This document shows, in pieces, positions 46,910-56,008 of a stretch of DNA of 64,000 bases. The stretch lies in NCBI GenBank assembly GCA_965203685.1, contig OZ241908.1, forward strand, positions 4,154,001 to 4,218,000. The letters are read 5' to 3'. This DNA comes from VXYL01 sp965203685 (GTDB lineage Bacteria; Pseudomonadota; Gammaproteobacteria; Pseudomonadales; Azotimanducaceae). The notes under the pieces were generated by a model. That model searched no databases, was not told where the DNA came from, and was given only the letters and a program-made list of their open reading frames with translations. Position numbers and translations under genes: made by a program. The number at the start of each line of letters is the position of its first letter. Within the stretch, counting starts at the first letter, position 1.

Positions 46910-48028
46910 CTATACGCGCCCCTTGCCAAGGTCCAGTTTGCCGCGCACGAGGTTGAGCCGTAGCACGTCGCTTGCGCCCTCGGCCAAGCGCATGGAGCGC
47001 ACTCGCCGGTACAGTTCCTCGAACGGGTGCCCGGTACGCAGGGCGATCCCGCCGACGAGTTGGATCCCGGCATCCACGATGTCGCCGACCGCCTCCGTGG
47101 CGAAGACCTTCGACGCGATGCCCTCGTTGACGATGTTCTCGCCGGCGTCGCCGAGGCGGGCGGTGCGATAGACCATGCTGCGCGCCGCGTAGGCGCGTAT
47201 CCGCATGTCGGCGTAGCGCAAGCGGACCCCTTCGCGATCGCCGAGGGGCGTGCCGCTGCGATGTGGCCGTTGGATGTACTCGGTGACGAAGTCGATGACC
47301 CAGCGGGCGAGACCAACGCTCTCGGCCGCGAACGCCAGTCGCGTGTCGCCGATTTGGCGCAATGCGCGTGGCATGCCCCGACCGGCCTCGCCGATGATGT
47401 GCGCCGCCGGTACGCGCACATCGTGGAACTCCATGTAGGCGTGATGGCTGCCGTCCATCGACGCGAACGTGCGCACGACCTCGACGCCGGTCGCCGCGCG
47501 GTCGACGACGACCATGGCCGGACCGCGACCCTCCACGTCAACCAGGACGTTGATGAAGTCGGCGTCCGCACCCCCCGTGACATAGGACTTCTGGCCATTG
47601 ATGACGAGGTCGTCGCCGTCGTGGCGCGCCCAAGTGGTCCGCTCGGCGCCGTCCGGTTCGGTGAATCCGAAAGCGCCACGCTTTTCCCCGGCGAGCACCG
47701 GTGCCAAGTAGGCGCCCTTCAGCGGCTCGTCGACGCCGGCCAGCACCCCCGGCCCCGGACCGAAGAGGCCACCGAGGTGGCTGACGTTGTGGCTGCCCAA
47801 CGTGTCACGGACGACGGTCAGGGCCAAGAGCGATGCGCCGCTACCGCCGAACTCCGCAGGCTGCGTCATCGTGAAGACACCGGCATCCTTGGAGGCTTGG
47901 CGAGCGCGCGCCGCCCTTTCGCGGGGGTCAAGTGCCGCGTCGTCGCGCAATGGCACCAGAACGTCGCGGGCCATGGCGTCCACGCGATCACGCAGGGCCA
48001 GCAGTTCGTCGGTCAGTTGCTCCGGCAT
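46910..48028 (-). CDS. acyl-CoA dehydrogenase family protein
   Basis: This 372-residue flavoenzyme introduces a double bond into acyl-CoA. The N-terminal helical domain is followed by the FAD-binding region (AFGFTEPDGAERTTWARHDGD and VINGQKSYVTGG) and the C-terminal domain. The catalytic glutamate appears as AEGASDVLRL, in the usual position near the C-terminus. It is the last gene of a five-gene operon starting with cmoA; the preceding stop is three bases away. Its role there is unclear. Substrate chain length cannot be read from sequence. Confidence 0.9.
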   Translation of the reverse strand: MPEQLTDELLALRDRVDAMARDVLVPLRDDAALDPRERAARARQASKDAGVFTMTQPAEFGGSGASLLALTVVRDTLGSHNVSHLGGLFGPGPGVLAGVDEPLKGAYLAPVLAGEKRGAFGFTEPDGAERTTWARHDGDDLVINGQKSYVTGGADADFINVLVDVEGRGPAMVVVDRAATGVEVVRTFASMDGSHHAYMEFHDVRVPAAHIIGEAGRGMPRALRQIGDTRLAFAAESVGLARWVIDFVTEYIQRPHRSGTPLGDREGVRLRYADMRIRAYAARSMVYRTARLGDAGENIVNEGIASKVFATEAVGDIVDAGIQLVGGIALRTGHPFEELYRRVRSMRLAEGASDVLRLNLVRGKLDLGKGRV

Positions 48029-48031
48029 GGC

Positions 48032-48424
48032 TTACAACAGGGTCGGTACGAAGACCATCAGCACGACTGTCACGAGGAGGCCCGCCAACAGCAGCAGCGC
48101 GTAGAAAAGCCACGTCTCGCGGCGCGCGTTGCGTTGCACCAGCGCCACGATCTGCTCCTCGCCCCGGGCAGCGACGGACGACGCCAACCGGTAGCGCGTG
48201 ATGCCGTCGCCACGGCCCGGCAGCTTGACGAAGAGCTCCGGCGTCCGACGCAGCGTCTTCACCACGTCGTAGACCGGCAAGCCGGCCTCGCGCGCGATGT
48301 GCGTCGGGGCCAAGCCCTTGTTCGGCTCCTTCACGAAGCGCTCGACGATGGCCAGGATCATGCCTGTGCGCCCGCGGAAGCGGAATGTCCAGGGTGCGAG
48401 CAGGGACGAGACGAGTTCAGCCAT
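48032..48424 (-). CDS. small HTH-like protein with C-terminal membrane helix
   Basis: This is a 130-residue protein that I do not recognise. The segment PTHIAREAGLPVYDVVKTLRR resembles a winged-helix helix-turn-helix, followed by a likely wing (RGDGITRYRLAS). A single hydrophobic helix, FYALLLLAGLLVTVVLMVF, lies within nine residues of the C-terminus, giving a tail-anchored layout. It starts at ATG 48424, overlapping the CYTH gene by eight bases, and is followed by the acyl-CoA dehydrogenase after three bases. A membrane-tethered regulator is possible but unproven. Confidence 0.65.
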   Translation of the reverse strand: MAELVSSLLAPWTFRFRGRTGMILAIVERFVKEPNKGLAPTHIAREAGLPVYDVVKTLRRTPELFVKLPGRGDGITRYRLASSVAARGEEQIVALVQRNARRETWLFYALLLLAGLLVTVVLMVFVPTLL

Positions 48425-48890
48425 CGTGCCTCCAGGACGAGTAGGGGTGCAGCGCCAAGTAGACGTTCTGGTAGCGCAGGTCGTCCGAGACGTCGTCACC
48501 GAGCCACGAGGGCTGCGGCAGCTTCCGGACCCGCGACCGACGGGTAATCTCGGCAAGCATCAGCGGCGCATTGTCGCCTTTGAATACGTCGATCGTCCAA
48601 GGGACCTCATCGTCGATGCGGTAGCGGTCCTTCTCGACCACAGGCGTCACCGCCAAACGGGCGATCATCTCGTCGGCATCCGCGACCGGGACGTTGTATT
48701 CGTAGCCCGTCGACTCTCCGCTGCGAACACCCACGACACCAAGCCAGGCGCTTGCCCCGGCGATCCGCACCCGGACGGCCGTCTTGCCCGTGGCGAGATA
48801 CGCCTGCCGGATCGCCACCGGGGGTTCCGTCGCGTGGGCAATGATGCCGCGCTCGGCCACGAGGTACTTGCGTTCGATCTCGGTGGTCAT
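48417..48890 (-). CDS. CYTH-domain triphosphate hydrolase-like protein
   Basis: This 157-residue protein begins with EIERKYLV, the ExExK signature of the CYTH/triphosphate tunnel fold. Other charged residues line the predicted tunnel (RVRIAG, EKDRYRI, LAEITRRSR). Small CYTH proteins are usually inorganic triphosphatases that hydrolyse tripolyphosphate with Mg2+. ppk and ppx lie within a few kilobases, so a polyphosphate role is likely, though inferred. The start overlaps the cmoB stop (ATGA), fixing it. Confidence 0.9.
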   Translation of the reverse strand: MTTEIERKYLVAERGIIAHATEPPVAIRQAYLATGKTAVRVRIAGASAWLGVVGVRSGESTGYEYNVPVADADEMIARLAVTPVVEKDRYRIDDEVPWTIDVFKGDNAPLMLAEITRRSRVRKLPQPSWLGDDVSDDLRYQNVYLALHPYSSWRHDG

Positions 48891-49753
48891 CGGGAGGCGA
48901 TCATAACGGCGCGCTCGGGTGCCGGATAGCCTTCGACCGTGCGGCTCGGGTCACCCGGATCGAGCGCGTCGGCAAGGGACTGGTAGGTCATCCACGGCGT
49001 CGGGCGTTGTTCGGCCACCGTGGTGACCGACCTGTCGACCAGCCGCACGTTCGCGAAGCCCGCCGCGGCGAGCCAGCCAGCGAGTGTTGCCACGTCCGGG
49101 ACCACGTAGACGTTCCGCATCCGCGCGTAGCGGCCTTGCGGCTCGATCGGGCCGCCGTCAACCACGAGGGACTCCAACACCACCACCGTGTCCCGGTGGG
49201 CGTGGCGTGCCAGCGCGTGCACATGCGCCGCCGGGTCGCGCCGGTGGTACACGACGCCCATCGAGAGCACGACGTCGAAAGCACGCTCCAGCTCGAGATC
49301 TTCGAGGCTGAGGGGTAGTACGAGGTTGCGCGGGTCGTCCGCGTAGTACGCCACCGCGGCATGCTGCAGGGTGAACAGTAGCGATGGGTCGATCCCCGTG
49401 ACCGAGGCGGCGCCAGCCTCGAGCATCCGCCACCCGTAGTAGCCGTTTCCACACCCGACATCGAGCACGTGGGCACCTTCGAGGTTCAGGTGCGGCGCGA
49501 TCCGCGCCCATTTCAGATCGCTGCGCCACTCGGCGTCGATGTGTAGGCCGAACAGGCGGAACGGGCCTTTACGCCAAGGCGAGAGGCCATGCAGGGCGTC
49601 CGCTAGGCGGGCACGCCCGGACACGTCCAGATCGCTGCAGTGCCCGATGCTGACGCAGTCGCCGAACGACACATCCCGGGGCGCTGCGGCGGGCAACTCC
49701 GCCAAGGCGGCGAGCCACCGGGGGCGATCACCGTGCTTGACCGTCGCCAGCAA
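48887..49753 (-). CDS. cmoB: tRNA U34 carboxymethyltransferase
   Basis: CmoB transfers the carboxymethyl group of Cx-SAM to 5-hydroxyuridine at tRNA position 34, giving cmo5U. The sequence matches: LSPWRKGPFRLFG, IDAEWRSDLKWARI, LDVGCGNGYYGWRMLEAGA (SAM site), SMGVVYHRRDP, YARMRNVYVVPD and RTVEGYPAPERAVMI. The only start is a TTG at 49753, giving 288 residues against about 320 usually; the 25 codons upstream contain no ATG, GTG or TTG. It follows cmoA by 72 bases. Confidence 0.95.
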   Translation of the reverse strand: MLATVKHGDRPRWLAALAELPAAAPRDVSFGDCVSIGHCSDLDVSGRARLADALHGLSPWRKGPFRLFGLHIDAEWRSDLKWARIAPHLNLEGAHVLDVGCGNGYYGWRMLEAGAASVTGIDPSLLFTLQHAAVAYYADDPRNLVLPLSLEDLELERAFDVVLSMGVVYHRRDPAAHVHALARHAHRDTVVVLESLVVDGGPIEPQGRYARMRNVYVVPDVATLAGWLAAAGFANVRLVDRSVTTVAEQRPTPWMTYQSLADALDPGDPSRTVEGYPAPERAVMIASR

Positions 49754-49825
49754 ATCGACGCAACTCCGGGCGAGGGGCGACGCATCCCGCCAGGTCGAAG
49801 TCAGCGTTTGCAGCGCGTCGATGCG

Positions 49826-50575
49826 CTACGCTCCCGTCCGGCACGTCGGGAACGCGGCCATCGCACCCCAGTTCAGACACCGGAACCAGACTTCGACCTC
49901 TTCGAAGCCCGCCCGGCGCAGCCGCGCGACGTGCGCCTCGAGCGAGTCGATGCGCATGACGTTCTCCAGCGCCGCGCGCTTCTGGCTGATTGCCAACTCG
50001 CTATAGCCGTTCGCACGCTTGAAATCGACGTGCAGGTCCGTGACGTATGGCGAGGCCTGAAGCTTCTCGGAGAGCAGCAGGACGCCCGTGTCGTTCAGAC
50101 CGTGGCGAATCGAGCGCAGCAGCGGCAGGCGGTCCTCCGGCGGTAGGAACTGCAGCGTGTAGTTGAGGATCACCACGTCCGCGCCCTCGATGGCCGCGTC
50201 GCGCACGTCGGCCTCTAGCCAGCGCACACGGCTGCTATCGCTGGCCAACCGCTTCGCACGGGCGAGCATGGCTGCGGAGTCGTCGACGGCCACGATCTCG
50301 CACGGCCGATCACCCACTGCGCGCAGCACGGCGTGGGTGGCGGCACCCAGCGAGCAGCCGAGGTCGTAGCAGCGACCGTTCTCGGGGAGATGCCGCGCCG
50401 CGATCAGGCCGGTCAGCGGCGTGACCGTCTCGTAACCCGGCACGGATCGGCGAATCATGTCCGGGAAGACGCTCGCGACAGATTCGTCGAAAACGAAATC
50501 GACGAGGTGACGCGGACTGTCGAACAGCCGATCCGTTCCGGTGTGCCCGGTGGTACTCTGTTTGGTCGTGCCCAC
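49826..50575 (-). CDS. cmoA: carboxy-S-adenosyl-L-methionine synthase
   Basis: CmoA makes carboxy-SAM from SAM and prephenate for the CmoB step. Its 249 residues contain FDESVASVFPDMIRRSVPGY, YDLGCSLGAATHAVLR (SAM site), LNYTLQFLPPEDR, DFKRANGYSELAISQKRAALENVM and WFRCLNWGAMAAF, all strongly conserved. The start is GTG 50575, 24 bases from the divergent ppk start. It is the first gene of the operon that continues through cmoB, the CYTH gene, the HTH-membrane gene and acyl-CoA dehydrogenase. Confidence 0.96.
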   Translation of the reverse strand: MGTTKQSTTGHTGTDRLFDSPRHLVDFVFDESVASVFPDMIRRSVPGYETVTPLTGLIAARHLPENGRCYDLGCSLGAATHAVLRAVGDRPCEIVAVDDSAAMLARAKRLASDSSRVRWLEADVRDAAIEGADVVILNYTLQFLPPEDRLPLLRSIRHGLNDTGVLLLSEKLQASPYVTDLHVDFKRANGYSELAISQKRAALENVMRIDSLEAHVARLRRAGFEEVEVWFRCLNWGAMAAFPTCRTGA

Positions 50576-50599
50576 GGGCGCGATTTTAGGGTGATCAGC

Positions 50600-52669
50600 G
50601 TGAACGCGGCCAACCTCGCCAGCCCGGATCTCTTCATCAACCGGGAACTCTCCCTGCTCGAATTCAACCGCCGCGTGCTCGAACAGGCCAAGAGCACCGA
50701 TGTGCCCTTGCTCGAGCGCCTGCGCTTCCTGTGCATCAGCGGCTCGAACTTAGACGAGTTCTTCGAGATCCGCGTGTCCGGCCTCAAGCAGCAGGAAGCT
50801 CTCGGGGCGACGCAACGCGGTCCTGACAACCTCTCGCCCACGGAACAGTTGCAGCGCATCGCGACGCTCGCCCACGAACTGGTCGACGAGCAGTACCGGG
50901 TGCTGAACGACGTCCTGTTCCCGCTGCTCGATGCCGAGGGCATCCGGTTCCTCCGGCGCAGCCAATGGAATGCTGCCCAAGAGCAGTGGCTCGCGGACTT
51001 CTTCCACCGCGAACTCGCCCCGATCCTGACCCCGATCGGCCTTGATCCCGCGCATCCCTTCCCGCGCATCATCAACAAGAACCTGACCTTTATCGTGACC
51101 CTGGAAGGCAAGGATGCGTTCGGGCGCAACAGCGGCATGGCGGTCGTGCAGGCGCCGCGGGCCCTGCCCCGCGTCGTCCGCCTGGCGCAGGATCTCGCCG
51201 AGCACCCGTACGACTTCGTTTTCCTGTCGTCCATCATCCACGCGCACGTGGACGAGTTGTTCCCCGGCATGCGGGCGGTCGGCTGCTACCAGTTCCGCGC
51301 CACCCGCAACAGCGACCTTTTCGTGGACGAAGAGGCCGTGGAAGATCTGAAGATCGCCCTCGAGGGGGAGTTGCCCTCGCGGCGCTTCGGCGATGCCGTG
51401 CGCCTCGAACTCGCCGACGACTGTCCCCGCGAGGTCGGGCAGTTCCTCACCGACGAGTTCGAACTGCTCCCGGAGGACGTCTACTACTGCAACGGCCCGG
51501 TCAACCTGATGCGGCTGAATGCGATCCCCAACCTTGTGGACCGGCCGGATCTCAAGTACCCGGGGTTCACCCCTGGCGTGCCGCGCCGCATACAGACCGC
51601 ACCGGACATCTTCGCGGCGATTCGGGCACGCGACATTCTGCTGCACCATCCATTCCATTCCTTCGCGCCCGTGCTCGACTTCCTGCGCAGTGCGGCCCGG
51701 GATCCGGACGTGCTGTCCATTCGCCAAACCCTGTACCGGACCGGTGCCGACTCGTCGGTGGTCGAGGCGCTGATCGAGGCCGCCGCCAACGGTAAGGAAG
51801 TGCTGGTCGTCATCGAGTTGCGGGCGCGGTTTGACGAGGCCGCCAACATCGAACTCGCCAACGACCTGCAGGAAGCCGGGGCGCAGGTGGTCTACGGCAT
51901 CGTCGGCTACAAGACGCACGCCAAGATGCTCATGGTGATCCGCCGCGAGAACGGCGAACTGCGCCGCTACGTGCACTTGAGCACTGGCAACTATCACGCC
52001 AGCACGGCACGGCTCTACACCGACTACGGGCTCTTGACGTGCGATCCCGAACTTAGCGCGGACGTGGCAAGCATGTTCCAGCAACTCACCGCCATGGGGC
52101 GCGCCGGGCAACTCAACAAGATGCTGCAGTCGCCGTTCACACTGCACGAGACCATGCTCGCCCACATCGAGGCCGAGATTGCGCATGCCAAGGCCGGACG
52201 GTCGTCGGGCGTCGTCGCGAAGATGAACCAGCTCATCGAGGAGGACGTGATCCAAGCCCTCTACCGCGCCTCCCAGGCCGGCGTCCGGGTGCGTCTCGTG
52301 GTCCGCGGCATCTGTTCCCTTCGTCCCGGGATCAAGGGCGTTTCCGAAAACATCGACGTGCGCTCCATCGTCGGCCGCTTCCTGGAGCACGCACGCATTT
52401 TCGTGTTCGAAAACGGCGGGCAAACCAAGGTCTACCTGTCGAGCGCCGACTGGATGGGACGCAACTTCTTCTCACGGGTCGAGGCCTGCTTTCCGATCGA
52501 GGACAAGCGCATCCGCAAGGCGGTCCTGCAGGAAGGCATTGACCCGTACCTGGACGACAACACCCAGGCCTGGGTGCTGAAGTCCGACGGCAGCTACGAG
52601 CGCGCCGAGCATGGCACCGACGACCGGCGCTGCGCGCAAGAGGAACTACTCGTGAAGCTGACGCGTTAG
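50600..52669 (+). CDS. ppk1: polyphosphate kinase
   Basis: PPK1 reversibly polymerises the terminal phosphate of ATP into polyphosphate at the inner membrane. It has 689 residues, against 688 in E. coli. It has FINRELSLLEFNRRVLEQA, SGSNLDEFFEIRVSGL, LLHHPFHSFAPVLDFLRSAA, VVIELRARFDEAANI, the autophosphorylated-histidine region YVHLSTGNYH and RARIFVFENGG-like sequences near the C-terminus. The GTG at 50600 gives a ribosome-binding AGGGTG ten bases upstream and the normal N-terminus. Only 24 bases separate it from divergent cmoA. Confidence 0.96.
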   Translation: MNAANLASPDLFINRELSLLEFNRRVLEQAKSTDVPLLERLRFLCISGSNLDEFFEIRVSGLKQQEALGATQRGPDNLSPTEQLQRIATLAHELVDEQYRVLNDVLFPLLDAEGIRFLRRSQWNAAQEQWLADFFHRELAPILTPIGLDPAHPFPRIINKNLTFIVTLEGKDAFGRNSGMAVVQAPRALPRVVRLAQDLAEHPYDFVFLSSIIHAHVDELFPGMRAVGCYQFRATRNSDLFVDEEAVEDLKIALEGELPSRRFGDAVRLELADDCPREVGQFLTDEFELLPEDVYYCNGPVNLMRLNAIPNLVDRPDLKYPGFTPGVPRRIQTAPDIFAAIRARDILLHHPFHSFAPVLDFLRSAARDPDVLSIRQTLYRTGADSSVVEALIEAAANGKEVLVVIELRARFDEAANIELANDLQEAGAQVVYGIVGYKTHAKMLMVIRRENGELRRYVHLSTGNYHASTARLYTDYGLLTCDPELSADVASMFQQLTAMGRAGQLNKMLQSPFTLHETMLAHIEAEIAHAKAGRSSGVVAKMNQLIEEDVIQALYRASQAGVRVRLVVRGICSLRPGIKGVSENIDVRSIVGRFLEHARIFVFENGGQTKVYLSSADWMGRNFFSRVEACFPIEDKRIRKAVLQEGIDPYLDDNTQAWVLKSDGSYERAEHGTDDRRCAQEELLVKLTR

Positions 52670-52800
52670 CGCCGCCTTGTAGATCGGATCGTGCATTTGC
52701 CGCCACCGTAGAGGACACCGAGGGCGGGTGTCTTTGGGCGATGTCTGCAATTGCTGTAGCAATTCGGCCCGGTGAGCTGTAGGACGGCTTTCGCGTGTGT

Positions 52801-52832
52801 CCCGACCACGCCGTTTGCCCGACCACGCCGTT
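52801..52832. repeat. short tandem repeat between ppk and ppx
   Basis: CCCGACCACGCCGTT occurs twice, at 52801-52815 and 52818-52832, separated by two bases. It is in the 223-base gap between convergent ppk and ppx. It may be a remnant of slippage or a protein site; nothing else is recognisable in this gap. Confidence 0.5.
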
Positions 52833-52892
52833 CGTGCTCAAGGCCGGAATGCGGACGCGAACCGCAGGCGGTTCGGGGACGTCCGCGCACCG

Positions 52893-54410
52893 TTACCGCG
52901 CCGACACCTTGAGCCTCAAGGGGATGGCGGAGAGGTACTCGGCCTCCTGCTCGAGGTCCAGCTTGGTCAGTGGATGCTCGCTCAGCCACTTGCGCGGAAA
53001 CGACAGGCGGAGCTCGCCGCCTGGTTCCAGCCCACCCTTGGCGGTAACCGAGAACCGTGGCAGAACCTGGTCCGAGCGCGCCCGGTGCAGCACGACGGCA
53101 AGTCGTAGCAGGACGCACAACGCGACCATCTGTGGTGCGTGGAGGAACTCCTCGATGGGGAACTTGCGCCGGTGGCCGCGGACGATGAGCGACAGGTGGT
53201 GCTGTTCCGAGCGCGAGAAACCCGGCAGGTCCATGTTGTCGAGCAGGTAGCCGCCGTGCTTGTGGTACTGGCTGTGGGCGATGTCCATGCCGATCTCGTG
53301 CAGCATGGCGGCCCAGCGCAACAACCGCCGGGCGCCGAAGCCGGTGAGAGGCCAGCCGCCCTGTTCGAGGATTCGGGCCGCCGTGTCGGCGACGCGACGG
53401 CCGTGGGGCTCATCGACCCGGTAGCGCTCGATCAGGTCGGCCACGGTGGCGTCGCGAATGTCCTGCGCGTGCACGCGGCCGAGCAGGTCGTGCAGCAGGC
53501 CTTCGCGTAGGGCAGCGTCCGAAACGGTCATCTCCTGGATGCCGAGCGACTCGAAGGTGGCCGCCGCGATGGCGACGCCGCCGGGGAACACCGGCGCCCG
53601 CTCGGCGTCAACCGCAAGCAGGTCCATGCCGTCCGTTCGACCGGCCGCCAGCATGTGCTCCTTGAGAGCGGCCAAGCCGTCGCTGGTGATGCCGCGTACG
53701 CCGGTGAGTTCGACGACGGCATCGTGAATCGCAATCAACGTCCCCGACGAGCCGACCGCGGTGTCCCAGCCGCGGGCCCGGTAGATTTCCTCGATCACTT
53801 CGAGTTCCTGGCGGGCTGCCGTTTCCGCCCTGGCGAACCGCGCGGCGTCGATTACCCCGTCCGCGAAGTACCGCGCCGACATCGACACGCAGCCCATGTA
53901 GAGGCTCTCCATCAGGCGTGGCTGGAACTGGCGCCCGAGGATGAGTTCGGTGCTGCCGCCGCCGACGTCGAACACGAGCCGGGAGTCGAATTGGTCTTCC
54001 AGGAAGTGCGATACGCCGAGGTAGATCAGCCGCGCTTCCTCGCGACCGCTGATGATTTCCACGCGGTGGCCGAGGACCTCCTCCGCCGCGTCGATGAAGT
54101 CCCGGCTGTTGCGCGCCTTGCGCAACGCGTTGGTGCCAACGATGCGCACGTGGTGTCGCGGGAGGTGGCGGATCCGTTGGCCGAAACGCTTGAGGCATGC
54201 CAACGACCTGGCGGCCACGGTCGGCGAGAGCTCATTGCTGTCCGCCAGGCCTTCCGCGATCCGCACCATCTCCTTGTGACGGTCGACGATCTGCAAGCGG
54301 CCGTCGTGGTCGTTGGCGACGATCAGGTGGAAACTGTTGGAGCCGAGGTCCAGCGCGGCGTACGGCTGATCCGCGACCTCTTGGCGCTGGGATTGCGGAT
54401 CGGCAGCCAC
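52893..54410 (-). CDS. ppx: exopolyphosphatase / GppA family
   Basis: This 505-residue enzyme releases phosphate from polyphosphate ends, or hydrolyses pppGpp if GppA-like. Actin-like phosphate sites are DLGSNSFHLIV and DVGGGSTELIL; SGREEARLIYLGV is a family motif; a C-terminal HD-type domain (MLHEIGMDIAHSQYHKHGGYLL) is present. Ppx and GppA are not separable by eye. The start is taken as GTG 54410, about seven codons before the first conserved strand. It converges on ppk, which strongly suggests a shared function. Confidence 0.92.
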   Translation of the reverse strand: MAADPQSQRQEVADQPYAALDLGSNSFHLIVANDHDGRLQIVDRHKEMVRIAEGLADSNELSPTVAARSLACLKRFGQRIRHLPRHHVRIVGTNALRKARNSRDFIDAAEEVLGHRVEIISGREEARLIYLGVSHFLEDQFDSRLVFDVGGGSTELILGRQFQPRLMESLYMGCVSMSARYFADGVIDAARFARAETAARQELEVIEEIYRARGWDTAVGSSGTLIAIHDAVVELTGVRGITSDGLAALKEHMLAAGRTDGMDLLAVDAERAPVFPGGVAIAAATFESLGIQEMTVSDAALREGLLHDLLGRVHAQDIRDATVADLIERYRVDEPHGRRVADTAARILEQGGWPLTGFGARRLLRWAAMLHEIGMDIAHSQYHKHGGYLLDNMDLPGFSRSEQHHLSLIVRGHRRKFPIEEFLHAPQMVALCVLLRLAVVLHRARSDQVLPRFSVTAKGGLEPGGELRLSFPRKWLSEHPLTKLDLEQEAEYLSAIPLRLKVSAR

Positions 54411-54436
54411 GCCGCGTAGTTTAGCAGCGCCTTCCT

Positions 54437-55951
54437 TTATAGGGCCCGCGCCACGGCCTGCCGCCAGTCGCGCAACCATTGCCCCCGCCGCTCGGCATCG
54501 ACAGTCGGTGTGAACCGCCGCGCGGGAACGCCTCCCGCGGACGGTGCGCCTTCCGCGGAAGGTGCGGCAGTCCACGCGCGGCTGGCAGCCCCGATGTCGC
54601 CGTGCAGCCCCGCACCCACCGCCGCCAAGAGCCCCGCGCCCAGCACTGTCGTCTCGATGCTCGCCGGGCGCGCAACGGCCATGCCCACGACGTCGGCCAG
54701 GAACTGGCAGAACCAGTCGTTGACCGCCATGCCGCCATCGACGCGCAACTCGGTGGCAGCCACGCCGTCGGCAGCGACCGCCCCGAGCAGATCCGCCGTT
54801 TGAAACCCGATGGCCTTCAGCGTGGCCGTGACGACCTGGTCGCGGTTCGAATCCAGCGTCAGGCCGGTGATCAGACCCCTGGCATCCGGTCGCCAATGGG
54901 GAGCGCCGAGACCGGTGAATGCCGGGACGACGAACACGCCGCCCGTGTCGCCCCCGATCCGGCGCGCAGCCCGCTCGGTGTCGGCCGCGGACTCGATCAG
55001 GCCGAGCGTGTCGCGCAGCCACTTGATGGCGACGCCGGCGTTGAAGATGCTGCCTTCCAACGCATAGGTTGTCGTGCCTCCCACGCGGTAGCCCACCGTG
55101 GTGAGCAGGCGTTGACTCGATCGCACCTGCTCGGGGCCGGTGTTGGCGATCACGAAACACCCGGTCCCGTAGGTGCTCTTGACCATCCCCGGCTCGAGAC
55201 AGCCCTGGCCGAGCAACGCCGCCTGCTGGTCGCCCGCCACGCCGCGGATCGGGATCGGCGCACCGAACCATTCGGCATCCGCGACGCCGAAATCGTCGAA
55301 GCAATCGAGCACCGTCGGCAGCACGGCTGGCGCGATCCCGAAGTAGTCCAGCAGCCGATCGCTCCACGCCTGCCGGCCGATGTCGAATAGCTGTGTGCGC
55401 GCAGCGTTGGTCGCGTCCGTGACGTGCCGGCTACCCTTGGTGAGCCGCCAGACCAAGAAACTGTCCACCGTGCCGAAGCGCACGTCGCCGCGGGCCGCGG
55501 CGGACTCCAGGTCGGCCTGATCGAGCATCCACTTCAGTTTCGTGCTCGAGAAATAGGGGTCCACCAAGAGCCCCGTGATTGCCGCGATCTCGGGTTCGAC
55601 GCCATCATCCCGGATCCGCTGGCATTGCTCGGCGGTACGACGATCCTGCCAGACGATGGCGTTGCCGAGTGCGGCCCCGGTGTGCGCATCCCAGGCCAGC
55701 GTCGTCTCGCGCTGGTTGACGATCCCGATGGCCTCGATCTGCCGCGGCGCCAGCCCGCTCGTGGCGATCGCCTCGCGTGCAACGGCCAGCACGCTGTCCC
55801 ACAGTGCCTCCGGATCCTGCTCGACCCAGCCGTCCGCGGGGAACACCGCCTCGACCGGGCGCTGCGCCGCCGCCACCTCGCGACCGTCGCCGTCGAACAC
55901 GACGGCCCGCGAACTCGACGTCCCCTGATCGATGGCGAGCACGTACGGCAT
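54437..55951 (-). CDS. glpK: glycerol kinase
   Basis: GlpK phosphorylates glycerol to glycerol-3-phosphate with ATP in the cytoplasm. The 504-residue sequence has AIDQGTSSSRAVVFD, IGIVNQRETTLAWD, IVWQDRRTAEQC, FSSTKLKWMLD, YGTGCFVIANTG, FVVPAFTGLGAPHW and LRVDGGMAVNDWF, all typical of GlpK. A proline/alanine-rich stretch near residue 465 (SAEGAPSAGGVPARR) is unusual. It lies 26 bases past the likely ppx start; glpF and glpD are not here. Confidence 0.96.
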   Translation of the reverse strand: MPYVLAIDQGTSSSRAVVFDGDGREVAAAQRPVEAVFPADGWVEQDPEALWDSVLAVAREAIATSGLAPRQIEAIGIVNQRETTLAWDAHTGAALGNAIVWQDRRTAEQCQRIRDDGVEPEIAAITGLLVDPYFSSTKLKWMLDQADLESAAARGDVRFGTVDSFLVWRLTKGSRHVTDATNAARTQLFDIGRQAWSDRLLDYFGIAPAVLPTVLDCFDDFGVADAEWFGAPIPIRGVAGDQQAALLGQGCLEPGMVKSTYGTGCFVIANTGPEQVRSSQRLLTTVGYRVGGTTTYALEGSIFNAGVAIKWLRDTLGLIESAADTERAARRIGGDTGGVFVVPAFTGLGAPHWRPDARGLITGLTLDSNRDQVVTATLKAIGFQTADLLGAVAADGVAATELRVDGGMAVNDWFCQFLADVVGMAVARPASIETTVLGAGLLAAVGAGLHGDIGAASRAWTAAPSAEGAPSAGGVPARRFTPTVDAERRGQWLRDWRQAVARAL

Positions 55952-56008
55952 GGCGCCTTCCCTCCGGCAAGACCAGCCAAGACTTTACGACATGGACGCG
56001 GCATCGTC

